NCBI GenBank assembly: GCA_035415725.1
Contig: DAOOGN010000035.1
Location: 1-34,818, forward strand
Length of the DNA stretch: 34,818 bases
Reading direction: 5' to 3'
Source: DSWT01 sp035415725
GTDB lineage: Bacteria > Chloroflexota > Anaerolineae > B4-G1 > SLSP01
Shown here: one piece after another, positions 23,694 to 30,394 of the stretch
How the letters are laid out: every line of letters starts with the position of its first letter
How positions within the stretch are numbered: position 1 is the first letter of the stretch
The notes under the pieces: model-generated
What the model saw: the letters and a program-made list of their open reading frames with translations, nothing else
Database searches by the model: none
Told to the model about the DNA's origin: nothing
Position numbers and translations under genes: made by a program

Positions 23694-25145
23694 ATGGCAC
23701 AAATTACCGTGATCGGTTTAGGCCCCGGCGCACCGGAGCAATTGACGCGCGAGGCCTGGGAAGCCCTCTCGCAGGCTGAGGCGGTTTGGCTGCGCACGGC
23801 GCACCATCCGGTTGTCCCTCATCTTCCCCACGGCCCGCTTGTTCGCTCCTTCGACGATCTCTACGAAAAAGCGGACTCATTCGAGGCCGTTTATGCTGCT
23901 ATCGTCGAGAAGATACTCGCATGGGGTTCACGCCAGGAAGGTGTGGTTTATGCCGTCCCCGGTCATCCGTTGGTGGGGGAGTCTACCGTGACACGTATTT
24001 TGCAGGAAGCGCGTGCGGTCGGGATCCCGGTGCATATTGTACCCGGACTGAGTTTTATTGAACCTACTCTGACGGCGCTGTCCCTTGATCCTCTGGACGG
24101 TTTGCAGATGGTGGATGCCCTTAGTCTAGTCGGAACAGATTATCCCATCATTAACCCCGATGTTCCGGCGCTGATCGCGCAAGTGTATAGCCGCGTCGTC
24201 GCCTCGGAGTTGAAGGTGATGTTGATGGAGGTGTATCCCGACGAGCACGCGGTGGCCCTTGTTCACGCGGCGGGCACAACGGCGGAAGCGGTGATATGGG
24301 GGCCGCTTTACGAGATCGATCATCGTGACGCCACACCTTTGACTTCACTTTACGTGCCGCCGCTTCCTGCCGTTGGCGGTTTTGAGCAGTTTCAGGAGAC
24401 GGTGGCGCACTTGCGCAGTCCAGAGGGATGCCCATGGGACCGCGAACAGACGCACGCCAGTTTGCGTGCTGCGCTTTTGGAAGAAACGTATGAGGTTTTG
24501 GCGGCCATCGATGCGGATGACATGGAGGCTCTCCGCGAGGAACTGGGCGATTTGTTGCTCCAGGTGGTGATGCATGTCCAAATCGCCAGTGAAGAAGGCG
24601 AGTTCCGGATGGCGGACGTGATCGCCGGCATTGATGCTAAACTCAAACATCGCCATCCTCATGTCTGGGGAGATGTGCAGGTGGCGAATGCCCAGGAAGT
24701 CACCGTCAACTGGGAAATCATCAAGCGACAGGAACGGGTGGATAATGGCGCTGCGCAACGTTCTTTGCTGGATGGGGTACCGCTGACGTTGCCGGCTCTG
24801 GCGCAGGCCGGCGCCTACGTCAGCCGCGCAGCGCGGGTAGGGCTGGACTGGATGCCCACGGAGGCGGTCATAGCGCAGGTCAAAGAGAGCGTCGGTGTAT
24901 TGGCCCAGGTGCAAACGTCCCAAGAACGGGCGCCGGCACTCGGCGACCTGCTGTTGCTGCTTGCTACGTGGTCACGGCGATTGGGGCTTGACCCTGAAGA
25001 GGCGTTGCGTGAAGCCAATGCACGTTTTGCCCGCCGCTTGCGATATGTCGAGCAAACGGCGCAACAGCAGGGTATTCCCCTGGAAACAATGTGCCCGGAA
25101 GAAAAGCAACGCCTCTGGGAGGAGGCGGCGCAGAGCAGCGCTTGA
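23694..25145 (+). CDS. mazG: YabN-type fusion of tetrapyrrole methylase-like domain and MazG NTP pyrophosphohydrolase
   Basis: 483 residues. Residues 1-220 form a tetrapyrrole (corrin/porphyrin) methylase-like domain: VIGLGPGAPEQLT, and the GHPLVGESTVTRIL segment. About 235-345 is an active-type MazG domain: LRSPEGCPWDREQTHASLR, metal ligands in LLEETYEVLAAI and LREELGDLLLQVVMH, and RHPHVWGD. A second MazG-like domain (about 370-475) ends the protein, but its metal-binding Glu cluster is degenerate (QVKESVGVLAQV, APALGDLLLLLA). The family hydrolyses (d)NTPs to NMP and pyrophosphate, cleaning the nucleotide pool. The function of the methylase domain in YabN proteins is not established. The start has GAGGA 4-5 bases upstream. 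Confidence 0.94.
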   Translation: MAQITVIGLGPGAPEQLTREAWEALSQAEAVWLRTAHHPVVPHLPHGPLVRSFDDLYEKADSFEAVYAAIVEKILAWGSRQEGVVYAVPGHPLVGESTVTRILQEARAVGIPVHIVPGLSFIEPTLTALSLDPLDGLQMVDALSLVGTDYPIINPDVPALIAQVYSRVVASELKVMLMEVYPDEHAVALVHAAGTTAEAVIWGPLYEIDHRDATPLTSLYVPPLPAVGGFEQFQETVAHLRSPEGCPWDREQTHASLRAALLEETYEVLAAIDADDMEALREELGDLLLQVVMHVQIASEEGEFRMADVIAGIDAKLKHRHPHVWGDVQVANAQEVTVNWEIIKRQERVDNGAAQRSLLDGVPLTLPALAQAGAYVSRAARVGLDWMPTEAVIAQVKESVGVLAQVQTSQERAPALGDLLLLLATWSRRLGLDPEEALREANARFARRLRYVEQTAQQQGIPLETMCPEEKQRLWEEAAQSSA

Positions 25146-25204
25146 CGTTGTGAAGTGCGGCTTGCCGCTTCCGGGTTCGTGGCTCAATTCGTTGGTAAGG
25201 TGGA

Positions 25205-25233
25205 TTGTCCATTCGCCCTACCAATGTTATACT
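25205..25233 (+). promoter_or_regulatory. Promoter-like sequence without a clear gene
   Basis: TTGTCC and TATACT are 17 bases apart, downstream of mazG and pointing at the 3' end of the thioredoxin gene. A 21-codon ORF (25253-25318) follows without a ribosome binding site. It could make an antisense RNA to the thioredoxin gene or be chance. Confidence 0.25.
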
Positions 25234-25306
25234 TTCCACGGTTACAATCTTTCATGGCAACTGTTCGGTCACTGACTAAGAAACAGTATAGCTTTTCCAA
25301 TGGAGC

Positions 25307-25633
25307 TTATTCCAGATAAGGCTCCAACTCTTTGATGAGCGCAGCTTGCGTGCGATTACCGACCAGACGTGTCACTTCCTGCCCATCTTTGAAGATGATC
25401 ATGGTAGGAATGTTTGTCACACTGTACCGGGTTGCCAGCTCCGGCACTTCTTGGACGTTAGCTTTCACGATTTTCAAACGTCCATCCAGTTCAACCGCCA
25501 CTTTCTCGAGCGTTGGGGCTAATTCGCGGCAGTGTGAACACCATTCCGCCCAAAAATCCACCAAAACCGGCAATTCTGTTCCTCGCACGGCGGCATCAAA
25601 GTTGTTTCCGTTGATATGGATTACGCTTTCCAC
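25307..25633 (-). CDS. Thioredoxin-fold protein with WCSHC active site
   Basis: 108 residues, full-length thioredoxin. The active site is Trp31-Cys32-Ser33-His34-Cys35 instead of WCGPC, and the cis-proline is Pro76 in TNIPTMIIF. Both cysteines are present, so it should reduce or exchange disulfides in the cytoplasm. The His next to the second Cys recalls the CPHC of DsbA, so its redox potential may be more oxidising than that of a standard thioredoxin. No signal peptide. The start is a GTG at 25633 with GGAGG 8 bases upstream. It is convergent with mazG and has no partner reductase beside it. Confidence 0.93.
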   Translation of the reverse strand: MESVIHINGNNFDAAVRGTELPVLVDFWAEWCSHCRELAPTLEKVAVELDGRLKIVKANVQEVPELATRYSVTNIPTMIIFKDGQEVTRLVGNRTQAALIKELEPYLE

Positions 25634-25663
25634 TTCTTTTCCCTCCGAATTTGTTATGTGTTG

Positions 25664-25688
25664 AGGGGCGAATTGGCAATTGGCCCTA
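25664..25688. repeat. GGCGAATTG-type palindrome
   Basis: AGGGGCGAATTG and CAATTGGCCCTA form an imperfect palindrome in the leader region of the thioredoxin gene. A related perfect one (TGAATTG-T-CAATTCA) lies at 25771-25785. The 25634-26180 gap holds these repeats, the promoter at 25876-25904 and an imperfect CTCTTTCTCTCC/GGAGAAGGAGAGAG hairpin; I see no gene in it. Confidence 0.6.
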
Positions 25689-25875
25689 CCGCTGGCGTGC
25701 GTTCGGGCATCCCCGCTCTACACGTCTTTCACCCTGGCAAACCTCACGCTCACTCTAGCATTACTCGGATGAATTGTCAATTCACCGTGCCTGGCGATTA
25801 CCCCTATGGGGCAAGCTACACCCCATTCATTGACCGCGGAAGGCACCAAGTACGCGGTGAATGCTCCCGCGTGGC

Positions 25876-25918
25876 TTGACAATTCAATCTCGTGGGTGTT
25901 TAATATCGTGAAACGATA
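25876..25918 (+). promoter_or_regulatory. Promoter with overlapping operator upstream of degV
   Basis: A perfect TTGACA and TTTAAT are 17 bases apart (25876-25881, 25899-25904). The perfect palindrome TATCGT-GAA-ACGATA (25904-25918) starts at the last base of the -10 and covers the start point, the usual place for a repressor site. The next gene on this strand starts about 270 bases later. Confidence 0.6.
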
Positions 25919-26180
25919 ATAAAGAGAAGCATTCCGCTGTCTCTTTTCCATGACCTATCCCTGGGTTGCGTGAAAATTCATATCTTCTCCCATGCCGTCC
26001 GCAGGCCAAGCCTATGGGCTGTGGCTGATCAAAGATCTGCCCCGCCACGACTCTTTCTCTCCCCTCTTGCACAGGCCGGAGAAGGAGAGAGTGTTGCCAG
26101 GGGGCACCGTCGGTGTGGGGCATTTCCCAGCATATCCTTTCGCCAGCGGGTAGAAGAGCTTTGTGCCAGGAGGTGAGAAT

Positions 26181-27023
26181 ATGGAAAAAGTGATTGTCGT
26201 AACTGATTCGAGTGCCACTGTGCCGACGGCCCTGGTTAAGGAACTGGACATCCGTGTTGTGCCCATTTTGTTGCACCTGGATGGTCGCTCCTACCGGGAT
26301 GGGATTGACCTGTCACCGGATGAGTTTTATCACTTGTTGCGTACCGGCCAATATACCCCGACCACAGCCGCCCCTTCGCTGGGTGATTTTCTCCGCATCT
26401 ATGCTGCCGCTGCCCAGGAATCGGCCGGCGTCGTTGCCATTCACCTGTCGTCTCAACTGAGCGTTACTTACAATCTGGCCGTCACGGCCAGCCAGTTGGT
26501 AGACGGAACGCCGATCCGGGTTATAAATTCCGGCACGGCAGCCATGGCTCAGGGCTTTGTGGTGCTGGAAGCAGCTCGAGCTGCCGCGGCCGGCGCCAAC
26601 CTGGAGGAAGTGGTGGCGCGGGCCGAAGAAATAGCCGCAAAGGTTCATCTCTACGCCACATTGGAGACACTGGAATATCTACAGCGGGGCGGGCGTATTG
26701 GTGGGGCGGCTGCCTGGGCAGGCGGCATACTCCAGATCACGCCCGTGCTCTATGTGCGGCATGGTCATGTGGAACCTCTTGCCCGCCCTCGCACCCGTCC
26801 GCGGGCGATTCAGGTTATGGTGGACGAGATGGTCAGGCTGGTGAACGACCGCCCGGTCCACGTCGCCATCTGCCAGGCCGATGCCCGGGAAGAAGCCGAG
26901 GACCTGAAGCAGCGCGTCGAGACGCTGTTCAACTGCACCGAGCTTTACGTGACCGAGTTCACCCCGGTGATGGGAGCCCACACCGGGCCGGGGCTGCTGG
27001 GTGTGGCCTTTTATGTGGACTGA
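26181..27023 (+). CDS. DegV/FakB-family fatty acid-binding protein
   Basis: 280 residues, normal for DegV. VIVVTDSSATVPTALVKEL is the N-terminal signature. Ligand-contact segments are TTAAPSLGDFLRIY, AIHLSSQLSVTYNLA and INSGTAAMAQGFVVLEA. LETLEYLQRGGRIGGAAAW and KPI-like GGILQITPVLYVRHGHVEP follow. In Firmicutes such proteins (FakB) hold a fatty acid for phosphorylation by FakA, giving acyl-phosphate for phospholipid synthesis. No fakA is in the window. The start is fixed by AGGAGG 7 bases upstream. The plsY-like gene follows on the same strand after about 100 bases, a context that fits lipid synthesis. Confidence 0.92.
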   Translation: MEKVIVVTDSSATVPTALVKELDIRVVPILLHLDGRSYRDGIDLSPDEFYHLLRTGQYTPTTAAPSLGDFLRIYAAAAQESAGVVAIHLSSQLSVTYNLAVTASQLVDGTPIRVINSGTAAMAQGFVVLEAARAAAAGANLEEVVARAEEIAAKVHLYATLETLEYLQRGGRIGGAAAWAGGILQITPVLYVRHGHVEPLARPRTRPRAIQVMVDEMVRLVNDRPVHVAICQADAREEAEDLKQRVETLFNCTELYVTEFTPVMGAHTGPGLLGVAFYVD

Positions 27024-27126
27024 AGAGAGAGTCTTAAGGCAGCACTGAGGGGCATGATCATGGGCTGCTGGAGGCAGATCATGGCCTCGGCGGCGGGACT
27101 GACATTATGGAGGGGTGGAGAGGTAT

Positions 27127-27792
27127 ATGCTCCTACAATCATTTCTGCTCATCATAATAGCGTATCTGCTGGGTTCGATCCCGACCGCTCAACTGGTCAC
27201 CTACTGGCTCAAAGGAGCTGACCTGCGCCGGTACGGCAGTGGCACCGTCAGCGGGTCGATGGTTTGGGAACATGTGGCTCACTGGGCGATTGTCCCGGTT
27301 GGCCTATTTGATATCGCCAAGGCGGCTTTTCCCACCTGGATGGGACTACGCCTGGGCCTGGAGAGGCCGGTGGCTGCTGCGGCCGGCTTGGCGGCGGCTG
27401 TCGGCCACAACTGGCCGATCTATTTACACTTCACCGGCGGGCGGGGGTTGAGCTGCTTTCTGGGAATCTGGCTGCTCATCTTTCCCTGGGGATTCCCCTG
27501 GCTGCTGGGTTTTCTGGCCGTGGGCTGTCTGTTGGGTGACTCGGCGCCGTGGGCCTTAGTCAGCCTGGTGACGCTGCCGCTCTGCGCTTCGCTCGTGAAC
27601 GGACCGGCCATCGTGACGCCGCTGGCCGCGGCCATGCTGTTGTTAACATTGGTCAAGCGCTTAGAGGCAAACCGCCGCCCTTTGCCTCCTCCCGGCCCGG
27701 AACGGCGGCAGGTCATTCTGTACCGCCTGCTGCTCGACCGCGATATTCGCTCCCACCAGGCGTGGATCCGACGACGAGCTGATGAACCATAG
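27127..27792 (+). CDS. PlsY-like glycerol-3-phosphate acyltransferase
   Basis: About 221 residues with five or so hydrophobic segments, as in PlsY (about 200). SFLLIIIAYLLGSIPTAQLV is the N-terminal membrane segment with the GSIPTA motif. GSGTVSGSM corresponds to the conserved GSGN.GATN motif but lacks both Asn residues. GHNWPIYLHFTGGRGLS is a good match to motif 2. The C-terminus is an Arg-rich cytoplasmic tail (RRQVILYRLLLDRDIRSHQAWIRRR). The family transfers acyl groups from acyl-phosphate to glycerol-3-phosphate in the inner membrane. Start choice is uncertain: ATG 27127, or an in-frame GTG at 27115; purine-rich GGAGGGGTGGAGAGG lies around both. The loss of motif-1 Asn residues makes it a divergent member, possibly with changed specificity. 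Confidence 0.82.
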   Translation: MLLQSFLLIIIAYLLGSIPTAQLVTYWLKGADLRRYGSGTVSGSMVWEHVAHWAIVPVGLFDIAKAAFPTWMGLRLGLERPVAAAAGLAAAVGHNWPIYLHFTGGRGLSCFLGIWLLIFPWGFPWLLGFLAVGCLLGDSAPWALVSLVTLPLCASLVNGPAIVTPLAAAMLLLTLVKRLEANRRPLPPPGPERRQVILYRLLLDRDIRSHQAWIRRRADEP

Positions 27793-27866
27793 GGTAGCTG
27801 CGGGTGTCATGGCCAATCCTCCGCCGCCGGCTGGCGTCACTCCTGAGATTTAAGGTTCAGGGGGTG

Positions 27867-27895
27867 TTGACAGTCCAAACATTCTGTGTTATGAT
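27867..27895 (+). promoter_or_regulatory. Strong promoter of the LysM-M23 pair
   Basis: TTGACA and TATGAT are 17 bases apart, close to the sigma-70 consensus. Initiation near 27902 gives a leader of about 155 bases. Confidence 0.7.
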
Positions 27896-27901
27896 AAACC
27901 T

Positions 27902-28009
27902 GTCGGGTGGGACGTGGCGAATTGTCCATGTGCCCACAAACACCGGAAAGTCTACGTGAGACCTGACCGGTCTCATGCCGACTACCGGACTTAAGTAGCG
28001 GACTATTTT
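27902..28009 (+). ncRNA. Structured 5' leader with two alternative folds (candidate cis-regulatory RNA)
   Basis: From the predicted start, GTCGG (27902-27906) can pair with CCGAC (27978-27982). This would enclose two hairpins: 27907-27917 with 27926-27937 (11 pairs, one bulge, one G-U), and 27957-27963 with 27969-27975 (7 pairs). Alternatively the CCGACTAC segment (27978-27985) can pair with GTAGCGG (27995-28001), followed by ACTATTTT. The two folds exclude each other. It matches no riboswitch class that I could recognise. Confidence 0.4.
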
Positions 28010-28056
28010 CGCCGAATCTGGAAGCGGGAAAGCCGCATGCCATACAAGAGAGTAGT

Positions 28057-29247
28057 TTGCAAAAAATAAACGATGCAGTCCCACCGTGGAAATTTTCCAC
28101 GCTTCTTGGGCATATAATCGGTGAGATCACCGCCGTAATCTGGCGGTGGGGCAATGACCGGCAGGCTGTCGTGGCTTTGGTCGGGCGTTACGGTGCGCAT
28201 GGGGCGATGCTGCTGTTGGCGCTGTGGCTTGGTCTGGCCGGACGTCTCGTGCTCGCGCCGATGAGTATTGCCATAACCCCGGAAGCCGGCTCTGTCTCTC
28301 AGCCGGTGGCGGCGGAACCGGTTGTCACCCCTACGACATTTGTGGCCGGTAGCGTGATGCCATGGTCCCCAGCCCATCAGACCCTCCGCGCCGTCTTCAG
28401 GAAAGCGCAACCGCGCACCGCCATTCCTGAGCGGGTGCGCCTGGAGGTCATCACCTATACCGTACAAACGGGCGATAATATCTTTCTTATTGCCGAGCAA
28501 TTTGGTCTGTCCCCTTATTCCATTGCCTGGTCCAACATGGAAACGTTGCAAGGCTCACCGTGGTTGATCCAGCCTGGCTTGACGCTTTTCATTCCACCGG
28601 TGGATGGCGCCTACCATACGGTGATGGCGGAAGAAACCCCCGACAGCATCGCTGCGCAGTATGAAGTTGAGGTGACGGCGCTTTACAACATCTGGAATGA
28701 CCTGGAGGCGGGAACACCTTTGCGCGAAGGTATGCAGTTGGTGATTCCCGGCGCTGTGGGTGAAGAGGTAGAGTGGGAGGCCCCGCCGCCTGACCCCACC
28801 GCTCCCGGGGTTGGCGCCGCCGCCGTCAGTTGGGGAGCATGTGGCGACGTAGCTGTGAGCGGTCCGGGTGCATTGGGGTACTTCATCTTGCCGACCGGCG
28901 CCTATGCTGTTTCGGGTTGGTACTTTGGCGATGCGCATAATCCCGGACACATCGGCCTGGACTATCGCTGTCATTTGGGCGACCCCATCTATGCGACCGA
29001 CAATGGGGTGGTGGTCTATGCCGGATGGAGCGGTGGATATGGCAACCTGGTGCGCGTGAGACATGGCAACGGCTACGAAACGTATTACGCGCACTTTAGC
29101 GGTTTTGCCGTAGCGTGTGGAGAGCCGGTCTATCAGGGACAAGTGCTCGGATATTGTGGCTCCACCGGCTGGTCAACGGGGCCTCACTTGCATTATGAAA
29201 TCCGTCTCAACGGTGTTCCCCAGAACCCTCAACTTTTTGAGCCATGA
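28057..29247 (+). CDS. Membrane-anchored LysM-M23 metallopeptidase, first copy
   Basis: 396 residues. A cytoplasmic N-terminus of about 45 residues precedes one membrane segment (about 48-68). Two LysM peptidoglycan-binding domains follow (about 129-181 and 186-233), then a Pro-rich linker and an M23 (LytM-type) endopeptidase (about 275-393). All metal and catalytic residues are present: His298 and Asp302 (HIGLD), His346 (YYAHFSG), and His377 and His379 (GPHLHYEIR). It should cut peptide cross-links in peptidoglycan outside the membrane. The start is a TTG at 28057 with a weak GAGAG. It is supported by homology of the N-terminal tail (VIWRWGNDRQAVVALVGRYG) with the next gene (VWRWHGDYEGQRPLVGRLAS). 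The last codons overlap the next gene by 4 bases. Confidence 0.93.
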   Translation: MQKINDAVPPWKFSTLLGHIIGEITAVIWRWGNDRQAVVALVGRYGAHGAMLLLALWLGLAGRLVLAPMSIAITPEAGSVSQPVAAEPVVTPTTFVAGSVMPWSPAHQTLRAVFRKAQPRTAIPERVRLEVITYTVQTGDNIFLIAEQFGLSPYSIAWSNMETLQGSPWLIQPGLTLFIPPVDGAYHTVMAEETPDSIAAQYEVEVTALYNIWNDLEAGTPLREGMQLVIPGAVGEEVEWEAPPPDPTAPGVGAAAVSWGACGDVAVSGPGALGYFILPTGAYAVSGWYFGDAHNPGHIGLDYRCHLGDPIYATDNGVVVYAGWSGGYGNLVRVRHGNGYETYYAHFSGFAVACGEPVYQGQVLGYCGSTGWSTGPHLHYEIRLNGVPQNPQLFEP

Positions 29248-30374
29248 GCATACCCTTTGAACCTCCCCGGCGCGATGAGTACGCCTCACATACGTCTCCT
29301 CTAGTTCGTTTTTGTGCCAGGTTGGCCGTGAGGGTTTGGCGCTGGCATGGCGACTATGAGGGACAACGCCCGCTGGTGGGACGCCTGGCTTCTCATGGGG
29401 CCGTGGGCTTGATTTTAGTTTTGTTGGTGATCCTGAGCAGGGTGCAGTTCGATCCCATTGTTTCTGCTTCTCAGGCGGCGGAGACTTTGACCTTGCGCAC
29501 GGGCGGTCTTGCCGCGCGTCCACTTGCGACCTCGTTCTCCAAGTCCTATTATCGCAGCAACGCCTATACCCAGATTGCGCGTCAGGCGGAAGCGCACACA
29601 GCGATCCCCGAACGTCCCCGGCTGGAGATTATCACCTACATTGTCCAGGCCGGTGATACGGCCGAAGTCATCGCGGCGGCCTTTGGCCTGCAGCCGACGA
29701 CGTTGCTCTGGTCCAACCCGGAGATGGAGAAAAAACCCGATCTTCTCCAGGTGGGACAGGTTCTGACGATTTTACCGCTGGATGGCGTGTACCACACGGT
29801 CGCCTCCGGCGATACATTGGAATCTCTGGCCGAGACATACAAAGTGACCGTCGCGGATATTGTTAATTGTCCCTTCAACACAATTTCTGCCGGGGAACAG
29901 TTGACCGTGGGCGACAAGCTCATCGTGCCAGGGGGAACTAAGCCCTATACGGCGCGGGAAGTAACGGCCTATGAGGGACCGGTGAGTTCTGAGGCTGCGG
30001 GCGCCGGCATTTTCTACTGGCCGACGGCCGGCGTGTTGACGCAAGGCTACTGGTATGGGCACCGCGCTATCGACATCGGCGGAGCGGACGGAACTGCCAT
30101 TGTGGCTTCGGATAGCGGCTACGTAAGTTTTGCCGGCTGGACGGATATCGGTTACGGCTATCTCATCGTTCTCGACCATGCCAATGGTTTTCAGACCTAT
30201 TATGCGCATTTGAGCCAAATCTATGTGACCGAAGGCGAAACGGTCTATGCGGGGGCGGTGATCGGCGCGATGGGCAACACGGGCAACTCTACCGGACCCC
30301 ACTTGCATTATGAGATTCGCTATAACGGCTATCCCACCAATCCTTTGATTTACTTGCCGGTAGGGCGGTGGTAA
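29244..30374 (+). CDS. Membrane-anchored LysM-M23 metallopeptidase, second copy
   Basis: 376 residues with the same plan as its neighbour: cytoplasmic tail, membrane segment (about 50-66), two LysM domains (about 129-179 and 183-230) and an M23 domain (about 255-372). The catalytic set is complete: His273 and Asp277 (HRAIDIGG), His322 (YYAHLS), and His353 and His355 (GPHLHYEIR). The ATG overlaps the upstream TGA as ATGA, so translation is coupled and the two copies are likely made in a fixed ratio. The pair arose by tandem duplication and has diverged widely, most in the linkers. The two may act as a complex or on different cross-links. Confidence 0.95.
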   Translation: MSIPFEPPRRDEYASHTSPLVRFCARLAVRVWRWHGDYEGQRPLVGRLASHGAVGLILVLLVILSRVQFDPIVSASQAAETLTLRTGGLAARPLATSFSKSYYRSNAYTQIARQAEAHTAIPERPRLEIITYIVQAGDTAEVIAAAFGLQPTTLLWSNPEMEKKPDLLQVGQVLTILPLDGVYHTVASGDTLESLAETYKVTVADIVNCPFNTISAGEQLTVGDKLIVPGGTKPYTAREVTAYEGPVSSEAAGAGIFYWPTAGVLTQGYWYGHRAIDIGGADGTAIVASDSGYVSFAGWTDIGYGYLIVLDHANGFQTYYAHLSQIYVTEGETVYAGAVIGAMGNTGNSTGPHLHYEIRYNGYPTNPLIYLPVGRW

Positions 30375-30394
30375 GGCGAATTGCCAATTCGCCT
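30374..30394. terminator. Palindrome shared by two convergent stop codons
   Basis: AGGCGAATTG and CAATTCGCCT form a perfect 10-bp stem around a single C. The left arm begins in the stop of the second M23 gene and the right arm ends in the stop of lysS, so the whole gap is hairpin. No T-run follows on either strand. Confidence 0.6.

Noticed and set aside
25992..26153. 53-codon ORF on the plus strand upstream of degV
   Set aside because: No ribosome binding site, repeat-like composition in the middle (CTCTTTCTC hairpin), and no recognisable motif.
27902..28056. c-di-AMP (ydaO/yuaA) riboswitch before the M23 genes
   Set aside because: GCCGAATC and GCGGGAAA recall parts of it, but the conserved GGGGGAACCA and GGGGUGAA blocks are absent.
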